NCBI GenBank assembly: GCA_032158295.1
Contig: CM063247.1
Coordinates: 20,795,366 to 20,859,365 of the forward strand
Reading direction: 5' to 3'
DNA length: 64,000 nucleotides
Source: Pycnopodia helianthoides
Taxonomy: Eukaryota; Echinodermata; Asteroidea; Forcipulatida; Asteriidae
In this document: one piece after another, positions 1-9,364 of the stretch
How the letters are laid out: every line of letters begins with the position of its first letter
Numbering within the stretch: the stretch's first letter is position 1
Notes under the pieces: generated by a model
Databases searched by the model: none
What the model saw: the letters and a program-made list of their open reading frames with translations, nothing else
Told to the model about the DNA's origin: nothing
Made by a program: the position numbers and the translations under genes

Positions 1-701
1 AGTGCAATTATGTGAATAAAAAAAGTTATTATAATGTAAAATTTGTTTAAAGATTTTGTACAATGATGATGTTTACTTTTCTATTAAATAATAAATGAAT
101 TTGCATCAGAAACAAAATCAAAGTCTTTTGTCAATGGTTGATTATTACAGTTGTATGTCTTCACTAAGTCCATGCGCCCCCCCCCCTAGGCCCCCAAACA
201 AAAAGAAAGAAGTCCCATGGCCAAGTCCCTCAATGGCTAACTACACTTGGGTGCTTTGCATGGCCATCAATGTCAGCTGGATGCAGAAAGTGACACATGA
301 GGGACCAATCGGTGTTCTCCTTCCTCCTATGACAACCTCCCCAGGTTTTTTTTTTTTTCACTAACAAAAAATGCATCAATGACCTGCTCTCCCGGAATTC
401 CTCATAAGGGCTAAAGCCCGGTTCATACTTGTGAATGTGAATGCGAGCGAATCTTGGTGAAGCAATAATTGGTATGCGCTTCCTTTCCAATTGAGACGCA
501 AGAAAATTCGCTTTGCAGGAAGTATGAACCTGGCTTAAGTTCTATGAAACTTTGGCAAATTTTGAAGTTGTGATTTTATGCTCTAAAAACGATGCAGTAG
601 GCTCTACTGATGCCTTTTAATTTCACTCAACCAGGATATAAGCAATATTTAGGGAAATAATGATACTTGAAAAATGTGGCCAAAATTGAAAAAAAAACTC
701 A
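1..701. other. AT-rich intergenic flank
   Basis: No gene is supported here. The stretch holds a C run near 179-190, a T run near 345-358 and short open frames on both strands that look like chance. I see no splice-site pattern or protein motif. Confidence 0.5.
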
Positions 702-765
702 TAGGGTCAGGGTTAGGGACGAGGTTAGGGTCGGGGTTGGGGTTAGGGTTAATAGGGTCAGGGTC
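702..765 (+). repeat. Degenerate telomere-like repeat (TTAGGG-type)
   Basis: About 64 bases of imperfect GGGTTA/GGGTCA units. Variants such as GGGTCAGGGTTAGGG and GGGGTTGGGGTTAGGG sit in an otherwise AT-rich region. TTAGGG is the usual metazoan telomere unit. The units are too degenerate and too few for a telomere, so this is an interstitial telomere-like tract or a simple repeat that converged on it. Confidence 0.6.
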
Positions 766-1348
766 AACTCAATTTTCTTTTGGACGAGCAAGAGAGACTA
801 CAACGATTAAAGAAAAAGTTTAAGTTAACAAATACAATTTAAAAACACCCGTGTTTCATTTATATTTTTATTCAGAAACAAGATTTTAAGCTTCTGAATT
901 TAATCATCTTTTCCTGATAAAACCCTTTTTTCTTAATCTTTACTTTATATGAAATCAGAAAATTTCTGGTAAAAACATATTTCAAGTGCTCAATACAAAA
1001 TTTTATTAAGCTTTGTTCTTGTTTCTTGTAACTATAGGGGCACTGACACTTCCATGATTATTTGATCGAAGATGTGGACTTTGTTTTGTTATGCAAAACA
1101 TTGTCTGAAATCCCGGGCGTATGTTCACGTGGTTCGTTTTTATGAGCATTTTTGTGATCGATCGTGCTATATCTTTCTTTATATAATGTTTTTATTTTTT
1201 ATTTCTACTGTTCACTGAACTTATTTTTTTATTGGGGAAATTAAGTTCAGATAAAAAACAAATCTGTCGTTGACCAAATAATGATGAGCTGCCCATTGAG
1301 AACACCTTTGTTTTGTTATGCACGTTGTTTGTGAAGGCCGTTGCAAGA

Positions 1349-1385
1349 TCACGTGACACATGGAGCACATCGCACCGCCATTTTT
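1349..1385 (+). promoter_or_regulatory. Candidate promoter of the array 1 transcription unit
   Basis: A palindromic E-box, TCACGTGAC (1349-1357), is followed by CCGCCATTTTT (1375-1385), which fits the YY1-type CCGCCAT motif often found at metazoan transcription starts. Local CpG density is higher than in the flanks. An ATG in a reasonable context (AACAATG) follows at 1423, and a strong 5' splice site at 1489. This is motif reading only; no start site is proven. Confidence 0.4.
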
Positions 1386-1422
1386 AAAGACAAACTGACT
1401 GCGTCAACCCGTCTCTGTAACA

Positions 1423-1488
1423 ATGTTCACCAATAATTTCAAGTTTTTCACCGAGTTCCAAGGACACAACTACCACAAACATGTGAAG
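1423..1488 (+). CDS. First exon of array 1, 22 codons
   Basis: An open frame of 22 codons beginning MFTNNFKFF and ending HKHVK reaches the donor GTGAGT in phase 0. If spliced to any X exon, the frame adds nine codons of the form A(C/S)YRH(V/A)(I/F)VR and then stops at TGA, giving a 31-residue peptide. The stop falls at the same place in X1, X2 and X3. There is no signal peptide or known motif. It could be a micropeptide, a upstream frame or chance. The start was chosen because it is the first ATG after the promoter-like motifs. Confidence 0.35.
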
Positions 1489-2548
1489 GTGAGTTGCTAA
1501 CTTGATTCTTATAATGATGATTTTATTTTATAAGAGTTTCACGGAAAGAAAGACTGTGGTTACTTTTTCAAGTTCCAACTCTGAACATAGAGCGTGTGCT
1601 GGGATGTGTATTGGTCGAACACATTGGCAAGTAGTCTCATAGTTACACTGCACTGACGTCCTTGGTATAAAACTTCTTTAAACAGAACTTCAACTAATGT
1701 TTGTTTGGCATACTTTTACCCAATTTAAGAAGCTGAAATTCCTTTCATATATTCTTCATTTCCATAACTGTACTTTTATTATATACCCCAACTGCAAATA
1801 AGTGGGCATAGGTGACATTGTTCCAGAAAAAAGCAGATCTAAACCAAGCTTGGGCGCTGTCCTTTTTTTATTTTTACTTCTTCAGTTGTACAAGCGCCCC
1901 AGGAAACTTCTCACTCTCATGACACAATCGTAATTTTGCTATGATTTTCGCAACACCCAGCCAAATAAAATACCTCAAAATGGCAAAAAGACCAAACTTA
2001 TGTCAAATACATTGTTCTGAAATGCCCTCAATGTATAGCGTTCAATGTAATTTCTTAGCTGTATTGTAGCATGCAAAGTAACAAAATAACAAACACAACA
2101 TGGCTGTAAATTGGAAAAGATGTCACTGCTTGTGTGTCGCAAGGATTGTGCGTTGTGTACATCATGATCGCAATGTGTGATAGTGTTTTGACATGTATCC
2201 AAACCGTAAAAATGTAAACGTGTAACCAGATGGTCGATCGGGTAACCGTGTAACCATGTTAATGATGTAATTAATTTTGTCTCTCCCTCATTCTTCACCT
2301 CTTTTAAGTCCCTCTCTCTTTTTTTTTTTTTTGTGGAGCAAAAGGGGGGGGGGGGGAATCCTGCCCCTGAAGCAAGAAAACAAGCAGATGGCCCATCTTT
2401 TTCATTATTCGTATTATTTAATACCACATGATGTAAAGCAAGTGTATTGAGATGACCTGTATGGCGCCCTATGGTCAAAACACTGAAGAAAGACAATGCA
2501 CAACACACCAGTTTAACAAAATGTTGTCTTTATTTTGTTCGCATTTAG

Positions 2549-2648
2549 GCTTGCTACAGACACGTCATCGTCAGATGAAGTCTACCTCTCCAAAAGTAGA
2601 TGCATGATGCGAATGCTGCCCTGCTTCAAGATTCTTCTCCATCAGCAG
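2549..2648 (+). other. Array 1 exon X1
   Basis: The acceptor GCATTTAG precedes the block and the donor CAG|GTAAAT follows it. One frame is open throughout and reads LATDTSSSDEVYLSKSRC and on to ILLHQQ. The similarity to X2 and X3 runs beyond the splice sites into both flanks, so the duplicated unit is larger than the exon. Confidence 0.45.
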
Positions 2649-2831
2649 GTAAATTTATGAACAACCATTAATTTGAGATGCATCAAGATATTTTGGACAG
2701 TTTGATGTTATTAGGAAGATCATTATGTATAAACATGTTTAAATTTTTTTGTCATTGCTGCAATTAAAAGGAAAATAACAACACACCCCTTTCACAAAAT
2801 ACTGATTGCATTTTGTTTGCATTTTATTTAG

Positions 2832-2932
2832 GCTAGCTACAGACATGCCTTTGTTAGATGAAGTCTACCTCGATGCATGATGCGAATGTGCAGACCGGCT
2901 ACAAGATTCAACGATGTCTTCTCCATCAACAG
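2832..2932 (+). other. Array 1 exon X2 (frame broken)
   Basis: This duplicate of X1 has ATTTAG before it and CAG|GTAAAT after it. A short deletion after the DEVYL-equivalent codons puts a stop into the frame that is open in X1 and X3. That loss argues against strict protein coding, or means this copy is dead. Confidence 0.4.
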
Positions 2933-3140
2933 GTAAATTTGAGTTGCACCATGACATTTTGAATAGTTTGATGATACTATTGAGAAAAATCTGCAAACAA
3001 GTTTAAATATTGTTTTCTGGAGTTAAGGTCTTATAGCCAGGATTGTTGAAACTTTCCATGCTCATCTGCAGGATTAATATTTTTTTTTTTTGCTGTTGAG
3101 AATATTGTAAAGACATCACCCGTTCTCGTAAAATGCAATG

Positions 3141-3343
3141 GGATTTCTTTTTTCATTCGAGAAAATGTGGATTTTGTTCACTGTGATTTGGCCATACCTT
3201 GGCGTTAAGCCTTACCTCCCATGTGGAATACAATGGTGGCAACGTATTGATTTCTCGTAATCCTTGTTTATCTTACAAATAGACAGAGGTCTGGAATTGG
3301 GTATTGCACAAAAGTCTGCAGGCACAGGAAGATTTCCAGCACA
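3141..3343 (+). ncRNA. Conserved intronic element E1 plus exon-like Y1; candidate structured RNA
   Basis: The first ~130 bases match 4900-5034 better by eye than the neighbouring exons match each other. The shared core includes ATGTGGATTTTGTTCACTGT. Both copies can fold a hairpin in which CC.CCCAT pairs with ATGG.GG around a 10-base loop. An exon-like block, Y1 (3283-3343, donor ACA|GTGAGT), follows. An intronic snoRNA or similar RNA is possible, but I could not place confident C/D or H/ACA boxes. Confidence 0.3.
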
Positions 3344-4065
3344 GTGAGTATCCTTTTTTCCCTCTTTGTTATGTGGCAAACGAAGCATAGTGTGCGCATA
3401 CACTAGCTGTGGTTGCTACACAACGGATTGTCTGTGTGTGTTTACTTGTCTGCCAAAGCTACCATGGACATTTTTTTTAAACAGGTTTCTCAGATTTCCG
3501 TTTGAGTGTCTGTAAACAGTTTGCCTGTATACAATACATATCGCCCGTTGATAACTGTTTTAATAGGAAATACAAAAATATCCTCTTTCTCTTTTGTTAG
3601 ATGTGAAGGATTTGATCATGGTTATGAGATGAAATAATTGCATCAAGATTAAATAATATCATTTATGGTTTTACCCTTACAATAATGGAAGTCATAGTAT
3701 CCTTACACTACACACTGATAGAGCTACCCATGACTAGACATTACATCATCAATATTCCAATCATGACTCAACCTAACTAATGAATAAAGCATATATAGAG
3801 ACCACCCCATTCAATGATTGTACCCTTGAAACAGTGGGCTATTTATAAGTATCTCATGTAATAAGCAAAGCACATTTTGAGACACAATAAACCTAGCAAG
3901 CATTAAAGCAACAACTTCAGTGTTAAGCTCAAGACACTACAAAAGGGAAAATGGTAATAAATGAAATTGAAAAGAGGCAATCTCAAACTACCCTTGTGTT
4001 TCATTACTCGTAAATATTTAAAAGTTATCTAAAGCGTTATTGTGTTCTTTTTTTGCATGATACAG

Positions 4066-4190
4066 CGAGGGTTGTCAAATCCACAAAGATCCACTAATCA
4101 ACCAAGTAGATGTCTGAGACCTGCAGTTGATAAGCTTCCTAACAATGTACAATGAGCCTGATCAATGAATTGCTCTCTCTTTCATAAATG
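4066..4190 (+). other. Array 1 exon D1'
   Basis: A pyrimidine-rich acceptor ending GATACAG precedes the block, and the donor ATG|GTAAGG follows. It carries CAAGTAGATGTCTGAGACC, the motif shared with the minus-strand D modules of array 2. One frame reads NQPSRCLRPAVDKL before a stop. Confidence 0.4.
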
Positions 4191-4514
4191 GTAAGGGAAA
4201 CTCCCCAACATTAAAACAGTTGTAAGTTCATAATTCTATCCTAGTTTCCTTCATTGGGATTTAGCATCACTTTCTCTTGGTAGTTCAACCTATTGGCAGA
4301 CTCTAAAATTTGGAATGGTGGTTGACCGAGTGTGGGGCAACGAAATGGTTTAGGTGGGTTTGAATACCAATTTCTTAATTATTAAGAGCATCAATGGCAA
4401 GAGTAGTAGGTTTTCCTTGGCTAATTTCCGAATTTTTTGGTCATTGCTGCAATTGAAGGAAAATAACAACACGCCCCTTTCGAAAAATATTGTTTTTATT
4501 TTGTTTGCATTTAG

Positions 4515-4620
4515 GCTAGCTACAGACACGCCATTGTCAGATGAAGTCGACCTCTCCCACAGTAGATGCATGATGCAAATGGTGCCCCACTTCAAGATTA
4601 AACGATGTCTTCATCAACAG
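4515..4620 (+). other. Array 1 exon X3
   Basis: This third X copy has acceptor GCATTTAG and donor CAG|GTAAAG. It is open in the same frame as X1 and reads LATDTPLSDEVDLSHSRC onward to CLHQQ. Differences from X1 include length changes near the 3' end. Confidence 0.45.
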
Positions 4621-4894
4621 GTAAAGTTATAAACAGTCATTAATTTGAAATGCATCCAGAGATTTTTGACAGTTTTATGATACTAGGCTTTATAGAAAAT
4701 AAGTAATATTTTAAAAATAGGTCTCTCTCCGCAGTGATCCATTTATCGCTGGGAATTTCAAAATATTTCTGTGCTCGTGTGCAAGATTAGTTTTCAAAAT
4801 AATTTCATTATTTTGTTTGTTTCAGAATATGGTTTTTCACAATAAAACCATGACTTGACCATGTAAAGGCAACAAACATCATAAAATGCACCAG

Positions 4895-5098
4895 GATGTC
4901 TTTTTTTCTTTTGAGCAAATGTGGATTTTGTTCACTGTGATTTGGCCAAACCTTGGCCTTGAGCCTTGCCTCCCATGCTGAATGCAATGGTGGCAGCCTT
5001 GGTCGATCTCTTGTAATCCTCACTTGTCTCGCAGAGGTCTGACATTGGAGATTTCACAATAGTCTCCACAAAAAGGGAGATTTTGAGCATGAATTCAA
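4895..5098 (+). ncRNA. Conserved intronic element E2 plus exon-like Y2
   Basis: This is the second copy of the E1 element. It keeps the ATGTGGATTTTGTTCACTGT core and adds a perfect GGCCAA/TTGGCC inverted repeat with a 3-base loop. Y2 (5035-5098) has a good acceptor (GTCTCGCAG) but a weak donor. See E1 for the interpretation. Confidence 0.3.
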
Positions 5099-5191
5099 GT
5101 AGTTTTTGTCCCTCTTTGAAAAACATTTAAAACAAGGACTATTCAATTTTGATTTGTTAAATTGAATCATTTGTAAATTTTTCTTTTACAG

Positions 5192-5282
5192 AGCTAGCAA
5201 AGCTGAAATGAGAGCCAACAATCAACAAAGTGGATGTCTGTCTATCAAACTTGCATATATTATGCATTTTCTACTGAAAATG
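5192..5282 (+). other. Array 1 exon D2'
   Basis: A strong pyrimidine tract and TTTTACAG acceptor precede the block, and the donor ATG|GTAAAT follows. It is fully open in one frame (30 codons, containing NNQQSGCLSIKL), which lines up with NQPSRCLRPAVDKL of D1'. Confidence 0.4.
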
Positions 5283-5402
5283 GTAAATTAAAAAAAATGT
5301 TTGCATAAGTAATCAATCATGAATGGTTGAAAAGAAATTCTTGTCTTTTAGAAAACCTTCTCTTTTACAGGGTGCAAAAACCTTCTTTTTTTTAATTACT
5401 TG

Positions 5403-5450
5403 TAATAATAATTATAAATGAGCTCTTATAGAGCGCAAATATAGTAGTTA
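5403..5450 (-). repeat. Repeat tail with AT-rich terminus
   Basis: AATAATAATTATAAATGAGC followed by a TATAGAGCGC block resembles the tail common to many invertebrate LINEs and SINEs, seen here in reverse. It is too short to classify. Confidence 0.3.
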
Positions 5451-5820
5451 TACCAAGGCACTGTGCTTGTGTGTGTTTTTGAAAAAAAAAGTATATTTTA
5501 AAGTTTTATTGACCTCCCTTTGCTGGTTTAATCAGCACTTCAATTCGCTAAAAATAATTTTAATTTTTTTTTTAATTTTTAATTTTTTTTTTTTTGGGGG
5601 GGGGGAAAGCGTCTGGTGCAATCTTGAAAACTCATCAAAAGTACCATCCCTTTAGAATTGTGTTATATAATATCAGTTACTACACAGAACTCTACATAAA
5701 GAAATATCACATTTTTAAACTTTTTACATCTCATGGTTCTACTTCACTCATGGTTATATTTCAAATTTATTTATTTTTTTTCCTTTGAATAACTTGACAC
5801 TAAAATGATGGTGTTGAAAG

Positions 5821-6047
5821 TCATGGGGAACCCGATCCTTCTCACACTCCGGCCCATCACTATGGAACGAACTCCCCCCAAATCTCCGACGTGTCACTAT
5901 TTATACCAGCTTCAAAACTCATTTGAAAACATTTTTTGTGCTTCGGCATCTCCCCAGGCCAGGAGTATCTTTTATACAGACATCGCGCATTATAAATGGT
6001 CACTTTTATTTTTTATTTTTTTATATTACGTCTATCTGTTTATAAAG
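5821..6047 (+). pseudogene. LINE reverse transcriptase C-terminal remnant
   Basis: The frame starting at 5821 reads TRSFSHSGPSLWNELPPNLR and later TSFKTHLKTFF before a stop. This is the standard C-terminal signature of non-LTR retrotransposon reverse transcriptases (F.....LWN.LP ... FK..LKT.LF). Only the last ~75 codons remain, inside the intron between D2' and D3' of array 1. The clade is not assigned. It is a fossil, not a working element. Confidence 0.65.
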
Positions 6048-6102
6048 TAAATATTTGTTTGACCTAGTTTGCAATAATTTTAGTTTGTTTTGTGTTTTGA
6101 AG

Positions 6103-6193
6103 GTGAGCCATCTGTAGATGATGTCTACCTGTCACAAAAGGTGTATTTCTGAGACCTGCAAGTGCCCATCAAGTGCCATACAACAGAACAGAG
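6103..6193 (+). other. Array 1 exon D3'
   Basis: The acceptor TTTTGAAG precedes the block and GAG|GTTTGT follows. Its left half resembles the X exons (a frame with DDVYLS), while its right half carries TTTCTGAGACCTGCAAG as in D1'. It therefore links the X and D exon types as one family. Confidence 0.35.
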
Positions 6194-7596
6194 GTTTGTT
6201 AAATCCCTGTAGCTCACGATACCTTTTTTAAAACTAACATCTAAAAGTGGGCTGTTTTTGCAGCACTATACAATCGGCACCCCTACATCACATACCACAA
6301 CAGATTGGGGACATCATGCGGACATCAGTCTAACCCATATTGAGTGGTTTTTCCCTTCAGATTGATTACATATCGGAAAAAATATTGACATGTTTTATTA
6401 ACAAAACCACTTATAGGGCCTATAATCATTTAAGAACGTTCTATGAACGTGCATAAAATCTAGGGAAAAATATAGAAACTGTTCGTATGTGCTTTCTTGA
6501 AAACATAACCACTTTGTAGAGAACAAGTTTGGAATGCATTATTTAACAAGATTAAGATATAATGATTTGAATTCACTTTGCTGTTTTTCATTTTTTTCCT
6601 TTCAAGCTTGCAAAGTTTGATTTGCAATTACATGTAGTATTAATAAATCAACTAGCTTTCAAGTACAAACCAATATTATAACCTCAAGTTAGACCTGGAG
6701 TAGAATGTTGTTTGTATCAATTTCAGTTTAGATACTGCCATTCAGGCAAATTGAGGTAAATGTACTTTTGTTAAATTAAAACTTAAGAAAATGAACTGTT
6801 TTCAAACTCAAGTCAATATTGATGGCTCATAAGGTTTAATGGACAGGGGCAAAATGATCCCACCAGGGGGAGGGCCAGTTCATTCCAATTTTCCTATTTT
6901 TCACGTAATGTTTTACCTCTTTGTAAATGTTTCCTTTAACCTTTCACATTATTAGAAAACTGATGTCTTACAACCAAGTGTGTAGTAAATAACATTTACT
7001 ACAATCTTGGAGGCTTCAGAGTTTGAGGAGAGCAACTCATAACGGACAAAATTGAATGTCTTTAAGGCATTCTACACATCAAGGCATCATGAAAAAATAA
7101 CTTAGTTATATTATTGGTAAGATTTTTGACATGAATGATTGACGTACAAAACCGATGCTATTATTACATCTACATAAATGTTGTTGTAAAAGGTATAGAG
7201 CTCACAATTTGCAACCAAGCACAAATTGTGTGCATTTTGAAATCATGCAGTTGGAAGTCTATAAGCAAAATGCTTCGACCCAATTAAAAAGAAAGTGAGA
7301 TTTTTATATTTTTCTTAGAAAGTGGCAATATTCACCACATTTATTATCTATCCGAATGTAGAGGATTGCTTTTTATTGTAACATGGAAATCTCAAATTAG
7401 TCCCTGGGGTCAATTGTTGACCTTTTCATGGGTGTTACACATTGATATGGTAAATGCAAAAATAAATTAGGGTTTGGCTAGAGAGCAGGTCTTATTTTAA
7501 TTAATTTAAATCAAAACCATAAATGTAGACAGAATATCTGAATAAAAATCTTTGTGATAGTTTCTTGACATAAATACCTAAATTGATGACAGTTGG
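6194..7596. other. Non-coding AT-rich interval
   Basis: No open frame of note and no splice or protein signals that I can support. The 3' end of the array 1 transcript may lie here but cannot be placed. Confidence 0.4.
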
Positions 7597-7938
7597 TTAA
7601 AGGTATTGTACACTTTTGGTAACGGCTCAAAATCAGTGTACACATTTTGTGTGATTAAACATATGCATGAACAAACAAACCTGTGAAAGTTTGAGCTCAA
7701 TTGGTCATCGAGGTCACAAGAAAATAGTGAAAAGAGATCTTATGTGTTTTCTGTTTTTTCAAATTATCGCGCACGATAATTACTATTGTTTTACTTGTTT
7801 CTCAGAAACGATAGCATTTTAGGCAGAAATATATTAAGGAACCCTTTCTACCATCACTTACTTTAAATCATGTAAGTTATGTGTAAATCTGTGAACATTA
7901 TGTTTTTCGATCTTACCAATAGTGTACAGGGCCTTTAA
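7597..7938 (+). mobile_element. MITE, family M1 (copy 1)
   Basis: About 340 bp bounded by the imperfect inverted ends TTAAAGGTATTGTACACTTT and AGTGTACAGGGCCTTTAA. An almost identical copy in the same orientation lies at 57424-57762. There is no coding capacity. TTAA at both ends suggests a TTAA target duplication, as for piggyBac-type elements (inference). Confidence 0.7.
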
Positions 7939-8073
7939 GTAGAATTAATGTACTTGTGGAAAAGCACTAATTAATTTCCTTTTAAATACCTTTGAAAAAG
8001 CATAATTTTGAAAATCTTTTTACGAAATCAATAGTTCTTAAGTTTTTTCCCCAAAATGCTACCATGTGCAAGA

Positions 8074-8969
8074 AAACATTACACAAAATTGAAAAAAGGA
8101 AAAACTAACACAAAATCTGTGACAAAACTGTAATTGTTATTTTGGGTTATTTTGGAAATGTAATGAATTTTCCACAGCTTAGTAGACTTGTGAACAAGTC
8201 GTTAAATATCTGAAGAGGCGATAGCGAAACGGCTCTGTCGCAACTATGTTGCGAGACTGCTGCTCCGCACGAGGCTACTGCTCTCATGACTACGCTCCCA
8301 TTTAACGACTTGTACAGTCTGATAGTTGTACCTATTCATTTATGCAAGTTTGTACATAGTACATTATTACGGTTGACGTGGCGGCCATGAGACTGCCTGG
8401 ACGCGTCCATTTTATCTGGGGGATGGTAATAGTTTCAAATACTGTAAATACGTCGAATGTTTAGACTGAGAGCATTTGTTAATGATTTTTGTGCTGTTCA
8501 TGGCTTCAGTAATTTAATAGTTTTATCAATAGCACATAGTTAGCATCGACATTTATTATTTATTTGTTTAAGATGAGTCCCTTACCTCATAAACATGATT
8601 AAATAATACCTACGGTAATGTCTGCTCAGTCCATCAACCGATATGTACATGTATATGAATGTAGAGATAATAACAATCTTGTTTATTGAACAGCTTTAAG
8701 TCACAAATTGCAGTCAATTCTATTTTAGTCTCGCAGAGGCCATCAGTCTCGCGAGAGAATCGCTAGTGTCGCGGGATTCGCGGAGAGAATCGCAACTCTA
8801 TCACCGCGACAAACATTTAACGGCTTGTCCACATGTCTAATAGCTTAGCAGTGTAAGAACCTTTACACAAAATTGAAAAAAGCAAAACTAGCACAAAATC
8901 TGTGACAAAACATTAGATTTTGAGTTAACTTTAAGATGTGATGAAGTTTCCACAGCTTAGCAGTGTAGT
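8074..8969. repeat. Tandem duplication of ~110 bp, one copy split by a MITE
   Basis: 8074-8182 and 8861-8969 are clearly related: both contain TACACAAAATTGAAAAAA, ACAAAATCTGTGACAAAAC and CCACAGCTTAG. The first copy is interrupted at CAGCTTAG by the element at 8183-8839. After the insertion the sequence resumes with TAGCTTAGCAGTGTAAG. Confidence 0.65.
8183..8839. mobile_element. MITE or non-autonomous DNA transposon, family M2
   Basis: The inverted ends TAGACTTGTGAACAAGTCGT (left) and the complement of CGGCTTGTCCACATGTCTA (right) bound ~657 bp with no transposase frame. Inner edges are CpG-rich (CTCGCGAG, GTCGCGGG). I have seen similar ends in echinoderm sequence (memory only). TA at the boundary suggests a TA target site. 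Confidence 0.65.
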
Positions 8970-9364
8970 TTATTGATTGGTCAACAAGAAAATAAAAATA
9001 GTCTTCCAAAAAACTCACGCTTATAAAATTAAAAGTTTTAACCTTTTTGATGGTAAAGTTATTGTATTTTATGCTAATAGTGTTAAAATTATAATGTTTA
9101 TTGTATGTTATTTGGAGTTGTCAAATAAAATGATTCTATAAACGTAGCAAGAAATATGTTTTATTCCCTTACTTTGTGTGCTATTTTTCTACAAATTATG
9201 TGTTTTGGTTACAAGTATTAAACAGACACAGAGCATAATTAAAATGCAAGATAAAACAAATTTAGCAAAGTTTGAACAATAAAGTTTGTATGATTTAACA
9301 AACCTGACTTGAGCCCCACACAAAAGTTTATATAACAAAATCAAATGTAACCACCAAGCATCCT

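Larger units (their letters stand above)
1423..6193 (+). other. Array 1: probable multi-exon transcription unit built from duplicated short exons
   Basis: A first exon (ATG 1423, donor AAG|GTGAGT at 1489) is followed by a series of short exon-like blocks, each with AG before and usually GT after: X1 2549-2648, X2 2832-2932, Y1 3283-3343, D1' 4066-4190, X3 4515-4620, Y2 5035-5098, D2' 5192-5282 and D3' 6103-6193. X1-X3 are clear duplicates. D1', D2' and D3' share a weaker motif around AAGTAGATGTCTGAGACC. The order X-Y-D recurs, so a whole cassette seems to have been duplicated. From the exon 1 ATG the frame stops within the first 30 bases of any X exon. The unit may therefore be a non-coding RNA or host gene, or translation may start elsewhere; X1 and X3 have one full-length open frame. 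No protein family is recognised. The 3' end is not defined. Confidence 0.4.

Noticed and set aside
1512..1588. C/D-box snoRNA in intron 1 of array 1 (ATGATGA ... CTGA)
   Set aside because: Boxes are present by chance spacing, but no terminal stem pairs next to them.
2800..5100. Protein coding on the minus strand across E1 and E2 (frames of 63 and 64 codons)
   Set aside because: The two frames align in part, but one has a stop and gaps in the shared section, so the protein is not conserved.
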